Notes: generated by a model not told the origin, from the letters alone. 64,000 nucleotides of DNA from Humulus lupulus (GCF_963169125.1 NC_084795.1:140281766-140345765); one strand, 5' to 3'; positions 33,380 through 44,999 are shown, numbered from the stretch's first letter. Numbers and translations are program-made.

Positions 33380-34095
33380 CAAGTGAGGCATCTCCCTTAA
33401 TCCCATGTTACATACATGACCCATAAATGACGTTGCATGAAGTGTTTGGTCAACAAGTTCGCCAGGTTCTATTCTGACACTATCTTCATAACAGACGCAT
33501 CACCTCGGTGAACATTCTCTCTAACCAGATGGTATTTCCTTTCTATATGCTTTCCTCTCTTGTGGCTTCTGTGGTCCTTAGAGTTAGCTACTGCTCCACT
33601 GCTGTCACAGTACATGATTTATGGCTTATCCATATCTATAATTACTTCTAGATCATTGTAGAACTTTGTCAACCAAACTTCCTCCTTAGCTGCATCACAA
33701 GCCGCTATATACTTGGCTTCCATGGTTGAATCTGCAAAACTAGTTTGTTTAATACTTCAACAAACTACCGCTCCTCCACCAAGAGTGAACACTGATCCAG
33801 ACATCGACTTACAACTATCTTTGTCTTAATTGAAATCAGAATCAGTGTATCAAGTAGGGTTTAACTCACCCTTTCAATATGCAAGCATATAATCTCTCAT
33901 TCTGCTAAGATACTTGAAAATGTGCTTTGCTGCAATCCAGTGTTCCAAACAAGGGTTTGATTGATAACCACTCACAATCCCAACTACATAGCATATGTCG
34001 AACCTAGTACACAACATAGCATACATAAGACTCCAAACTGCTGAAGCATAGGGATACTTTCTCATGTCCTCTTCCTCCTGCGGTGTCTTTGGACA
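33380..34095 (-). pseudogene. Element D RNase H
   Basis: Minus-strand pieces: the segment before RNase H with YPYASAVWSLMYAMLCTRFDICY and HWIAAKHIFKYL (34065-33874), then SMSGSVFTLGGGAVVC (about 33810), STMEAKYIAACDAAKEEVWL (about 33730-33670), CDSSGAVANSKDHRSHKRGKHI (33610-33545) and the YHLVRENV block (about 33530). These are the ordered motifs of a copia RNase H. Stops and at least one frame change interrupt it. It is followed by about 100 bp leading to the polypurine tract. Confidence 0.85.
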
Positions 34096-34416
34096 TTACT
34101 CTTTGGAAAGAGTAACTCCATGTCTAGTCGGTAACAAACCTTTCATGGAATTCTCCATAGAGAACCTTTCAAGTACCTTATCTATATAATTAACTTGAGA
34201 AAGTGCCAAGAGATTTTTCTTTCTATCCCTTAGGATTTAGATTCCCAAAAAATAACTCACCTCGCCCAAATATTTAATTTGGAACTTTTCGACTAACCAC
34301 TTCTTTAAGTTTGACAGTGTCTTTACATCGTTGCCAATGAGGATACTGTCATCCATGTAAAGAACTAAGAAAACCACCACTTTTCCTTTGAAATATTTAT
34401 ATAAGCATGCTTCATC
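34096..34416 (-). pseudogene. Element D RT, C-terminal half
   Basis: The minus-strand reading 34434-34237 contains the catalytic box LYMDDSILIGN, with both aspartates intact, then LKKWLVEKFQIKYLGEVSYFLGI. The first codons belong to the inserted solo LTR, which joins at 34421/34422. A stop follows FLGI, and the rest (about 34230-34100) is in another frame with PCERFSME-type remnants. Confidence 0.86.
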
Positions 34417-34421
34417 AACAT
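34417..34421. repeat. Target-site duplication AACAT, left copy
   Basis: AACAT before TGTAATGACC; matches 36335-36339. Confidence 0.9.
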
Positions 34422-35578
34422 TGTAATGACCCAACTACTCTAGACTTTGGACCATTAACGAAAACTATACATAGACCCTAATCTTTAATAGAACTTACAA
34501 GTGAAAAAGATCATACTTTATTAAATACTTGTAAAAACCAATGTTTAAACTTACATAAACTCAAAGCAGTATATGGGATCCCATTATTTTAAAAAGAAAA
34601 CATATCTTAATTGAAATGAAAAGAGATTACATAAATAGGTGCGGAAAAATACACATAAACCATAAATAAAAGACTACATCCTCGAAATCGAACTCTCGAC
34701 TCCTTGAATCCATTCATCACCGATACACATTCCCCAAGCATCCACGAACCTTACCCGCCACTATAGCTATTTTCCTGCACATATAAACAAAAAGGAATGA
34801 GCCTAATGCCCAGCAAGGAAAATCTACCACATAGTTCATATACATAAATTTCATAAGAAACATAAAAACATAACATAACACTTATATTATACACATACTA
34901 TAATGGCCATTATTACTTGGGGTCCCATAGACTAAACAAGTCATATGCCCATTAGATTAGTGGGGTCCTACTAGCTAAGCAGGTCATATGCCCATAATCT
35001 ATTTGGGGCTTGTTAGTCATATGGGTCATATGCCCAAGCCTACATACATACATAACATAACACATAACATAAAAAAAAAACATAAGATAACATATAAAAC
35101 ATATAACATATGAATTCTATCCTATTTTCCTTACCAAAATACCGGGATAAGAGGATAGAGTTGGGACTTTGGAACACTCCTAAGAACCATTTGAAAAAGA
35201 GTGAGTATAGTGAAGAAGAGAAATGAAAGGAATGGAAGGACTAAACCATTGAGAAAATACTTACCAAAAACTTATGTGCAAGTTCTTAGATTTCCTAACC
35301 AAAATAAGAAATGGTTAGAAGGCTGAGTAGAAGACTATGAGAACTTAAAATAAAATAATACCAATGAACTAAGGTGTGGATATACCTTGAAGACTTGTAA
35401 GACCAATCTAAACCTCGAACCAAAATACTATAAAACCTTACTTCCCCAAGTGTTTGATAAGCTTATGATGATCAAGCTTATGATTCCCAACCCAAGTGTT
35501 TACACTCTCACACTCACCTAGCAACTTGCAGCCTCTGAACTTAGAGCAAAAGATGAATAATGGCTGGGTACTAGGTCC

Positions 35579-35586
35579 TATTTATA
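35579..35586 (-). promoter_or_regulatory. TATA box of the 34422-36334 solo LTR
   Basis: TATAAATA on the minus strand (context CTCTATAAATAGGACC), about 750 bp into the LTR and 180 bp downstream of the palindrome module. Confidence 0.6.
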
Positions 35587-35768
35587 GAGTTTATGAATGA
35601 AAAGATCTTAATTTAACTTGAATAAAAATAATGGCTTTTTAAGTGAAAATAATTTGAATTATCATTCAGCAGAGGCTGAAGACTCGTTCAGAAAGGTGCT
35701 GGACTTATCAAGAGGTTGAAGGGTTGAATGGAAAATGATTTCAAAAACATTCAAAATATGCTGAAGGA

Positions 35769-35896
35769 GGCGATATATCGCCCCCTATAGGCGATATATC
35801 GCCTGGACCATTATGCCTGAGGCAAACGTGCATCGTTTCGTGTTTTCCGTATCTACGTGCTGCGATATATCGCCCCCTATAGCTGCGATATATCGG
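35769..35896. repeat. Palindrome module with CGATATATCG core
   Basis: Four words in two pairs: GGCGATATATCGCC (35769-35782) and AGGCGATATATCGCCT (35789-35804) separated by 'ccctat', then GCGATATATCGC (35862-35873) and CGATATATCG (35886-35895) separated by 'cccctatagct'. The longest is a perfect 16-bp palindrome. The two pairs share the spacer motif CCCCTATAG. Confidence 0.95.
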
Positions 35897-36334
35897 CATA
35901 CGCTGATTATTTAAACACGAAATTACACATTTTTAGCTTAATTTGAATTGAGTAAACAACCTTGACTAAGCCCTTAAACGTTTTCAAAGCTGCTGACTGA
36001 CCTTAGAGAATTCAAATTTTACCCTTATTAAATTTAATCCTCTAAATACTTAATCCTTAATCACCCATACATAACATGTGCTTAAAATCCCATTGGTTCT
36101 TATCTAAACCTTATAGTATAATAAATATTATCCTCAATATCAGTCATATTAATCAAACCTTAGGTTAAAATTAATATTCTTAAACTATAGGTTAAACTTA
36201 GAAAATCTACAAATACTACTATGAGTGTCCAAATAAATCCCGGTCTGAACCAAAAATCCACAGTCATAAAGATAATACTATTACTACTATAATACTACTA
36301 TCTAACTAGCTAAGTAAAGTTTTTGGACTCTACA

Positions 36335-36339
36335 AACAT
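36335..36339. repeat. Target-site duplication AACAT, right copy
   Basis: AACAT after the TCTACA end of the solo LTR; matches 34417-34421. Confidence 0.9.
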
Positions 36340-37009
36340 TCTGTTTGAAGTCACATCTTTCAATTGTTTCATAAAATGTGATATTCCAAGACATAGATGC
36401 TTGCTTTAATCCATAAATGGATTTCAACAATTTACACACCTTTTGATCTTCCCCATTCTTGATGAACCTTTCAGGTTGTACCATATAGATACTTTCATCA
36501 AGAAAGCCATTCAGGAAGGCTATCTTGACGTCCACTGCCATATCTCATAATCATATGTGGCAGCTATGGATAAGAAGATGTGAATGGACTTCACCATGGC
36601 CACATGAGAAAATGTTTATTCATAATCAACACCTTCTCTCTTAGTGTAACCTTTGGCTACTAGCATTGCTTTGAAAGTCTCCACCTTCCCATCTACACCT
36701 CTTTTCTTCTTGTATATCCATTTGCACCTAATGGGCCTGGCATCTTCAGGTAAGTCTACAAGTTCCCAGACAGAATTGGATTACATAGATTCCATAGCCT
36801 TTTTAAAGGTCAATCGATTGTTCTTGTCTATATCAGAAACAAGGACATGTGCCTCACGTTCATAACGACCAGTTTGTCTGACAAACCTCCCACTATGACG
36901 TTACACTGGGGTTTCCTTTTCAGGAATAGTGGTTTCTCTGGTTTGTTGTTTATCATTTAATGATGTACATGAAGGTGATGGAATCTTATTAGCTGTGAGT
37001 TCCTCCAAA
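36340..37009 (-). pseudogene. Element D integrase-RT connector and RT N-terminal half
   Basis: Minus strand: the connector carries NRLTFKKAMESM (about 36815-36780), CKWIYKKKRGVDGKVETFKA (36735-36660) and REGVDYE then a stop then TFSHVAMVKSI (36635-36580), all typical of the copia RT entrance. Then SIAATYDYEIWQ, a one-base deletion near 36535, and VKIAFLNGFLDESIYMVQPERF with VCKLLKSIYGLKQASMSW (36535-36390). The reading breaks at the solo LTR at 36339. The integrase tail joins element E at 37010. Confidence 0.86.
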
Positions 37010-37014
37010 ATTAC
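37010..37014. repeat. Target-site duplication ATTAC, left copy (element E)
   Basis: ATTAC before TGTGACATCCC; matches 46036-46040. Confidence 0.92.
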
Positions 37015-40000
37015 TGTGACATCCCGAGTTTTGAACACTCGTTAGTAGCCAGTTCAAGCTGGTGAATAATTGTATGGGATATTATTTTGATAAATAATAT
37101 TATATGAAATTGTGTTATTTCGTGAATTTTATAGACGTTGTAATAATCTGGTAAAGGATTTAGGCCTATGCAAAGAAAAATTGGTCTCGAACCGAGGGGA
37201 AAACACTAATAGAGGAAAAATCTCGGATTAGGTAAAATAGGGAATACTATGGCATAAAAATATTTTGGCAACTGAGACTTTATAGTCATGCCAATAAATT
37301 TAAGAAAAATGATTGAGGTTGAATTCCAATCAACGGGGCCTATGAATAAAAATTTATTGCTAGGGCCTCTAAGGGCATTTTGGTAAATTTGATAAAATTG
37401 AAAAAATTATGTGATATGTAAAAAATTTTATTTTTGGGTCACATTTAATTTAATTAATTAAGCTTGGTGTTTTAAAAACTATAGGGTGAAAATTTTATGG
37501 AATTTTAGAGAAGCAAAATTTTTAAAAGGCCCTTGAGTGTCTTATCAGAATGGTAAAAATGAGCAAGGGCATCAAGATATTTTACAAGTGAGGAGAGAGA
37601 GAGAGGTGGGAGGCAAGGCTAGGTCTTAGGGCTCTTCAAAGCCTAGGACACATACCCTAGGGGAAGATTAAGAGTCTTACCCCAGTCACAAGTAAAGATC
37701 TAATCATTTTATCTCACAAAATTTCTTTTCTCTCAAAAAACATTCTCTCTTCCATTTTCCTCTCTCAAACCCAAAATCGTAAGCTCTACAATCCTCCATT
37801 CCTACAATTTTTTCTCCATAAGCCAACTACAGTCATCCCTCCATTGAAGAAGGGAGAAGCTCAAGAGAAATCTTGTCTAGTGTATGTGTCGAAACCTGAT
37901 TCACCTTCTCTTCTATTTTCCTCTTCAAACCCGAAACCCTAAGGGTTTATTATGCATGTATATGATCTAATAGTCATGCATGACATTGATCTTGTGTTCT
38001 ATGGTTCAAGGGAAGCTTGTACTAGTTGGATCTCAAAGGTTGAGCACTTCAGTGATCAAGTAAAGCAAGGAGATCTTAGTAGTTTGCATGTTCTTGTCCC
38101 TCATCTAAGTCTTTCTACCCTAATTCTTTCGTAAAAAGTTGCATGTGGGACTTTGGGGCTGGGTTTGAGAGTGTAGAGCACAAGGAGGAGTTTTTAGAAG
38201 CTAAGGAAACACATCTCCGAGCTAGAACTATCAAAAGGTATAAATCTATGGTTATTCTTTGAGTTTTGTGTTAATATTTCTAGATCTAGTTGTATAGGAT
38301 ATTTTAATGGTTTTTGAGGCTTAATTTATACTTAAGGTTGAGATTTGGTGATTTGATGATTTTCATGCATGCATGCATGCAGCTAGGGTTATGCAAGAAA
38401 TGCTTGTTGTTGTTAAGTTTGTGTAAAAATGCACAATGCCAAAATTCGTGGTCTGGCTTCCAACGTGTCAGTTCACACTCTACTGCCTCTATTTGTGAAA
38501 ATAAATTATGCAGTTGCATAGTTATTTGTGAGTACTTAAGGTTAGGCTTTGGAAAATCAGAAAAAGGTATTTTTACACCCATGTTATGTACTTTTTGGCA
38601 TTGTGATATAAATCTGAAAATTTTCTGGAAAGCATGCACAGCCCAGATTATTTTGACATTTGAACGGGTTTAACTAATATAAATGCAGTGAAATTTTTAT
38701 GGAAGCTAATTTAGAGATGTATAAATATCCCTGTAAAATTTTAGAAAGAATTGGATTACAGTGTAAGAGAAATAAATTTACAAAGTTACCTTAAAATCTG
38801 GAATAAACTTCTAGGCAGCAGGCACTACCCAGATTTCTTTAAATATTTGAATGAGTTTTTTCATCCCAAAAATTATGAAATTTTGAAGTATATTAGTTAA
38901 TATTTGTATAAGGACTTCTGTAAAATTTTAAAGAAAAATGTTTCACGGTTTACGAGAAATTATTTTTCTAAATTTGCCTTAAAAATTGAAAAGTAGTAAT
39001 TTTGAAACTTAACGAAAAGTGATTTTCGGGAGGTTAGTACTCTTAACCTAAAACAAGTTTGATGCGAGGCTTTTGCCTAGTTTCTGTCCTTATGACACTG
39101 AATACGTGAACGATAGTTTAAGGGTTTTTTTTTCCAAAAACTCAACTTAGCGCAAAAGTTTAAAAATTAGACGTTGCCACTTTAAATTTAAATAGTGGAT
39201 GTAAAATTTTGGAAATGAAAAGAAATAGTTAATTGCAAAGATAACTAAAGATTTGGAGATTAACCAATCCCCAAATTGGCTTAAGTTAATTAAAGTGAAA
39301 TTTTACCATTTTATAATTTAAGGGTCTGATTGCCCTTCTTTTCAAAAAGAACATAATATGAGATCCTAGGTTATGGATAAAAATAGTAAAAATGGGAGTT
39401 TAGGTTTTGTAGAACCTTTAAGAGCAAGGGGTAATGTTGTTGGATATTATAAGTTAAAGGGTGAGAGAGCGATATTTTTGTAAATGATAGAAAATCATAA
39501 ACCTCACAAGAGAGAGAAAAGTTTGTAATTTTCTAAAAGATATGAATTGTGTAGAACTCCTTTTTCTAAAACCAAAATACGAGTTATCCAATAAGAGAGT
39601 TCTTTATTTAAAGAATATTAAAATGCACAGCATGGAGAGTGTGTTGCAATGTGGCTGATTTTCTTATGATTCCATAAAGAATGAAACAAAATCTGACCTT
39701 ATACACTGTGAAGTCTATAAGAGGCTCTAGTATAGAGTCTCTAAGAAATTATTTCATGTACCTATCATGGAATATTATTAGCTATAACAATATGCCATAG
39801 TTTAATCCAAGTACACTGTATTAATTACAGTAATCAAAAAAGGGAAAACGAATTAAGGTGTTAATTAAAGATCCAGCTGGGAACTAAGTACTCCAAGTAA
39901 GTTAGCTTCTCCCTTCTTGGCTATAACATGAATATACTAGTGCGTTCTTGTATTAGTAGATTACACTAGTTTTGTGGGGTCATTAAGACCAAGGTATGCT

Positions 40001-41102
40001 TAATACCCACTCTTGCAATGCTTTTGCATTCTATAGCTAAATGGTAAGTAGGTTCGGGTTGAAACAGGAACCTTAGCATAATATAGTCTACGTTGGAGCC
40101 AGGACATGGTAAGAATATAGTCCGTGTAGAAGCCAGGACATGGTGAATATATAGTCCGGGTAGAAGCCATGACATGGTGAATATATATTTTGGGTTGGAG
40201 ATAGGACATGGTGAATATATAGTCCGCGTTGGAGACTGGGCATGGTGAATATATAGTCCAAGTTGGTGCCAGGACAATGGTAATAAAGTTTGGATTGGAG
40301 CCAGGACAATAACTGTGGAACTGGATTGAGGCCTAGATCCCTTGCCGATAATTTAATTCCTTTGTCATGATGTGTGTTAAATACATCTTGAATATTATGA
40401 TAATCATCTGACTACAGGAGATTACGATATGAGAGATATATTGTTTGTTCTGGGAATTTTCTGAGTGCAGGTTATTGTTTATGTGTGAACTTGGTTGTTA
40501 GAAACAACAAAAGTTATGATTCGAATATTGTTATCTATATTGAATGTTTTGGGAATTTTTCTAAGTGTAGGTTATTTATGTTATGTAACAAAATGGTTGT
40601 TGAGTGCAACCATAGTGTTTATATCTGTTATGTTTACTACGTGCAAAATTGTATAGTAGGGTTGGGACCCCATACCCTAGGTATTAGTAGCTATATCTAC
40701 CTTAGGTCGACTCGTTGCTAGGTTTAGTATACTTGTGTGCGTAAGACTATTCTTACTACGCGTTGTCGATTACCTAGTTATTCATGTTGTAGGTAAGTGC
40801 AAAAGCAAACTGGAGCAGTGAGTGTTGAAGTCTGCTTACGTATATGTACATGTGGCCCGACCTGGGAGCTTTTGACGTAACACCATTTTAAAAAGAAAAA
40901 TTTGGGAGCATGTTATTTCTTTTATGACATTTGTATTGCTACAATTGTGTGGAACAGTAGTTGAAATTCTTTTTGCTAAACAAAAAGTGTTCGCACACAG
41001 TCTTTTCTCAAAAGTCTTTTTCTCTGGATTTTTGGTACAATGATTTAAAGTAAAAGTTTAAATTTCTGTATGTTTTTGGTCTTGTATTCGTTGGGTCGTG
41101 AC
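37015..41102 (+). repeat. Element E 5' LTR (4088 bp)
   Basis: Starts TGTGACATCCCGAG and ends TTGGGTCGTGACA, followed by the primer site. Contains a pyrimidine-rich leader-like block with 'gagagagagagagg' (37590-37610), a CATGCATGCATGCATGC run (38364-38380), a 34-bp minisatellite (40075-40315) and a long AT-rich middle. A 60-codon open frame at 37952-38134 recurs in the 3' LTR and is discussed under rejected items. Confidence 0.88.
40075..40315. repeat. 34-bp minisatellite in 5' LTR of E
   Basis: Six to seven units with starts 34 bp apart (for example 40109, 40143, 40177, 40211, 40245), consensus 'gtgaatatatagtccgggtt' + 'ggagccaggacatg'. Because 34 is not a multiple of three, all three minus-strand frames repeat the same peptide words and give overlapping spurious open frames. 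Confidence 0.93.
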
Positions 41103-41121
41103 AAGTAGTATCAGAGCACCG
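41103..41121 (+). other. Element E primer-binding site
   Basis: AGTAGTATCAGAGCACCGG right after the LTR end; TATCAGAGC matches the initiator tRNA-Met site TGGTATCAGAGC, with TGG changed to TAG. Confidence 0.75.
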
Positions 41122-41290
41122 GGCTAAACCGGTTCTGCAGACAAATCCACATGTGTAACTCCCCGAGTTTAGGGCACTAGGTAAAACCCTAGTTCGGGTA
41201 TTTTTTCTTGTATTATGTACTATGTCAGGTGAACATTTTATGTTCCAAGAAGTTGTGCTGTGTGAATGTTTGCCATGCTATGGTAAGTAT
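41122..41290 (+). other. Element E residual internal sequence
   Basis: About 170 bp between primer site and the first recognisable 3' LTR homology. No gag codons recognised. 'ctccccgagtttagggcactaggtaaaaccctag' is the only distinct stretch. Confidence 0.5.
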
Positions 41291-41996
41291 GGTTTTTGTT
41301 AGAAACCAAGACCTGTGGTCGTGGACCGGGTCAAAAACCCTAATCGTGTAAAAATCTCAGATTAATGAAATATGAAATACTATGGCATTAAAATATTAAT
41401 TTTGTCAGACACTAGGACTTTATAGTCGAGAAAATAAATTTAAGAAATATTGATTGAAGATTTAATTCCAATCGATCACGTTTAAGAATGGAAATTCTTG
41501 CCCGAGCCCTAAGGGCATTTTGGTTCATTTGAGTAAATTACCAAAGGGTCCTTGAATTCCTTAAAGTGTGGTAAAATTTGGCAAGGGCATAAAAGTCTTT
41601 TCACAAGGGAGGAAAGAGAAGGGTCGACGGCTAGGCTATGCCTATGCACTCAAGTGTCTTATGACGCATATCCTAGGGAAGGTTAAGAGACTACCCTAAT
41701 GATTAATGCTCTTCCACATTTTTGTCCTTAATCCTTTTTAACCAAAACTACACACTTCCCTCAAAAATCATTTTGTCCAGTCAAACAAACTCTCTCTCCC
41801 ACTCTACACTCCCAAAACCAAAAGCCCTAAGCCCCTTGGCTGCCATTTATCTTCTCTTCACAAGCTTGGTTCACTCATTCTCCATTGAAGGAAGGAGGAG
41901 CTCAAGGGAAGACTATTGAAGAAGTAAGTACGAAACCTTGTCCATTTCACTTCTTTTCTTCTTCAAATCTGAAACCCTAAGGGCTGGAATATTGTA

Positions 41997-42858
41997 ACGT
42001 CCTCCTAATCCACGACTGTTACACTATGTACGTAAAATTGTGTCAGACTTGCTAATCAAGTCATTTAGCTTAAAGCGTGTAACTAAGGTTAGTGACAAGG
42101 GTTAGGGTTAAAAATTTTGGTCAAAGAATCGTTGACTTTTATTTAAAATGTTTCACATAAACATCAGATCCCAAAATATTACAACCAAACTTTTAAAAAG
42201 GGAATTATACACATAAAAAATTTCATCAGCTGGCCTAAGTGGAAAAATAGGACTATATCCCTAGTTCCTCTAAGATAACCCCAGCCGTGGTGGTCGAGCT
42301 GCCGCATAAGTACATGTCGCCACCGAAGTTCTCCAACTCATGACTGGTCAAGCTTTCCCTTTCCCTAACTTGCACCACAAAGCACCCGAGTCGAGGCCCA
42401 GCAAGAAAACTCAGCATGCAAAATCAAAGAATATAAACTTTAAAATATCCATTCAACACAATCAGTAAGAACTATCCACAGATATTAGCACTTAAATTCA
42501 AACAGTTGATCATTGAATCAACTTGGGGCCGTTTCCCTAACCATTTGGCCTTACAGCCAAACCCGGGCCTATGCCCTAGCTACGTGACCATAGAGTCACC
42601 TGGGGCCCTCGCCTTTAGATCTGTCTCACTAGCCATAAAGCTAGCCCAACCCCTTGGTTTATTAACAACCTTAGAGTCGATCGGCGTAATAGTACGTTAC
42701 TAGTTTAAGCCTAAGCCTCTCGACCAGCGCACAACGCACTATTGCCGTCCTTGACTCATAAATCAAGCCCTAATCCAGGATTACATATCTCAATACAGAA
42801 AACAGATGTGGATAGGCACATCCCAATAAACTAAGCACATATTCATGTTAATCATATA
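41997..42858 (-). repeat. Fragment of an A-type LTR inside the 3' LTR of E
   Basis: On the minus strand this is the last ~860 bp of a chromovirus LTR, ending exactly GGACGTTACA at 41997. It parallels 9274 onward in the LTR of element A: 'gactgttacactatgt', 'gtgtcagacttgctaatcaagtcattt', 'agcatgcaaaatc', 'cggctaaggccg'-type text. The upstream part of that LTR is absent, and no target duplication is seen. Confidence 0.8.
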
Positions 42859-43136
42859 TTTTCTCCATAAGCCAACTACAGTCATCCCTCCATTGAAGAA
42901 GGGAGAAGCTCAAGAGAAATCTTGTCTAGTGTATGTGTCGAAACCTGATTCACCTTCTCTTCTATTTTCCTCTTCAAACCCGAAACCCTAAGGGTTTATT
43001 ATGCATGTATATGATCTAATAGTCATGCATGACATTGATCTTGTGTTCTATGGTTCAAGGGAAGCTTGTACTAGTTGGATCTCAAAGGTTGAGCACTTCA
43101 GTGATCAAGTAAAGCAAGGAGATCTTAGTAGTTTGC
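42859..43136. repeat. 278-bp block identical to 37810-38087
   Basis: Base-by-base reading shows no difference over 278 bp from TTTTCTCCATAAGCC to AGTAGTTTGC. The next 280 bp (43137 onward against 38088 onward) differ at roughly 35 positions. Confidence 0.92.
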
Positions 43137-44999
43137 GTGTTCTTGTTCCTCATCTAAGTTTGTCTACCCTAATTATTTCTTAAAAATATGCATGTGGGAC
43201 TTTGGGGGTTGGTTTGAGAGTGTAGAGCACAAGGGGGCGTTTTGAGAAGCTAAGGATACAAGTCTCCAAGCTAGAACTATCAAAAGGTAGAAATCTATGG
43301 TTATTGTTTGAGTTTTGTGTTAATATTTGAAGATCTGGTTAAATAGATTATTTTAATGGTTTTTTAAACTTATTTTATGCTTAAGGTTGAGATTGTGTTA
43401 TTTGATGATTTTCATGCATGCATGTGGCTAGGGTTATGCTAGAAATGATTGTTGTTTTTAAGTTTGTGTAAAAATGCATGCTGCCAAAATTCGTGGTCTG
43501 GCTTCCAATGGGTCAGATCACACTCTACTGCCTCTGTTTGTAAAAATAAATTATGTATTTGCATATTTCTTTGTGATTACTTGAGGCTAGGCTTTGGAAA
43601 ATCGTAAGAAGGTATTTTTAAACTAAAGTTATGAACTTTTTGGCATTGTGATGTAAATCTGGAAAATTTCTGGGCAGCATGCACTGCCCAGATTTTTTTG
43701 ACTATTGAAAAGGTTTTAGTAATTTAAAAGCTATTAAATTTTAAACGAAGCTAATTTATACATGTATAAAGATTCCTGAAATTTTTTAGAAAGAATTGGG
43801 CTATGGTGTAAGATAAATAAATTTTTAAAGTTACCTTAAAATTTGGGAAAAACTTCTAGGCAGCAGGCACTCCTTAGATTGCTTTAAATATTTAAATGGG
43901 TTTCGCCATCCCCAAAAATATGACATTTTGAAGGAAAATATTTAAGATGTGTATAAGTCCCCCTTTAAAATTGTAGAAAAAAAATGTATCACGGTTTAAG
44001 AGAAATGATTTTTCTATGTTTTCCCTAAAATCTGAAAAGTAGTAATTTCGAACCTTAACAAAAAGTGATTTTTGGGAGCTTAGTTCTCTTAACCTAAAAC
44101 AAGTTTTGACACAGAATACGTGAATGATAGCTTAAGGATTTTTTTCCAAAAAATTCAACTTAAGGCAAAAGTTTAAAAAAGAGACTTTATAACTTTAAAT
44201 TTAAATAGTGGAAGTAAAGTTTTGGAAATGAAAAGATATAGTTTCTTGCAAAGATAACTAAGGATTTGGAAATTGTACCAATCCCCAAATTGGCTTAAGT
44301 TAATGAGATCGTAGGTTATGGATAAAAATGGTAAAAGTGGGAGTTTAGGTTTTGTAGAACCTTTAAGAGAAAGAGTTAACTTGTTGGATATAATAAGTTA
44401 AAGGGTCGGAGAGCGGTATTTTGGTAAATGATTGAAAACGATAAACCTCGTAAGTGAGCGAAAAGTTGGTATTTTTCTAAAAGATATGAGTTGTGTAGAA
44501 CTCCTTTTTCTAAAACCAAAATATGAGTTATCTGATAAGAGAGTTCTTTATTTAAAGAATATTAAAATGCACAGTACGAAGAGCGTGATGTGGTGATGCC
44601 AATTTTCTAATGATACCGTAAAGGCTGAAACGAAATCTGGCCTTATACACTGAGTGTATAAGAGGTTATAGTATAGAGTCTCTAAGAATTTATTTCATGT
44701 AGCTATCGTAGAATATTAGCTATAAGAATATGACATAGTTTAATTTTAGTACATTGTATTAACTACAGTAACTGGTAAAAGGAAAATGAATTGCTATGTT
44801 AAAGATCCTGCTGGGAACTAAGGACTCCAAGTAAGTTACCTTTCCCTTATTTGCTATAACATGAATATACTAGTGTGTGCTTCTAGTAGTCGATTACACT
44901 AGTTATGTTGGGTCATTAAGACCAGGGTATGCTTAGTACCCACTCTTGCAATGCTTTTGCATTCTGCGACTAAATGGTAAGTAGGTTCGAGTTGAAGCT

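Larger units (their letters stand above)
34422..36334 (-). repeat. Solo LTR (1913 bp) in RT of element D
   Basis: Flanked by AACAT on both sides. On the minus strand it starts TGTAGAGTCC at 36334 and ends GTTGGGTCATTACA at 34422, an ending shared with element E. The minus strand also shows 'ttccttgctgggcatt' (34800), the family phrase near the LTR 3' end, and a TATA box at 35579-35586. No primer site or coding region remains. It holds four CGATATATCG palindromes at 35769-35896. Confidence 0.93.

Noticed and set aside
37952..38134. 60-codon open frame, repeated with two changes at 43001-43183, looking like a conserved small protein
   Set aside because: The frame lies in the two LTRs of one element, mostly in the 278-bp block that is identical at DNA level; conservation reflects copying, not selection on protein.
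38314..38673. Open frames of 111 and 119 codons on both strands
   Set aside because: Within the LTR of element E, not preserved as open frames in the 3' LTR copy.
39966..40309. Three overlapping minus-strand frames with repeated SPC.GS..DYIFTM-like words, and a similar one at 45032-45238
   Set aside because: Produced by a 34-bp minisatellite read in all frames.
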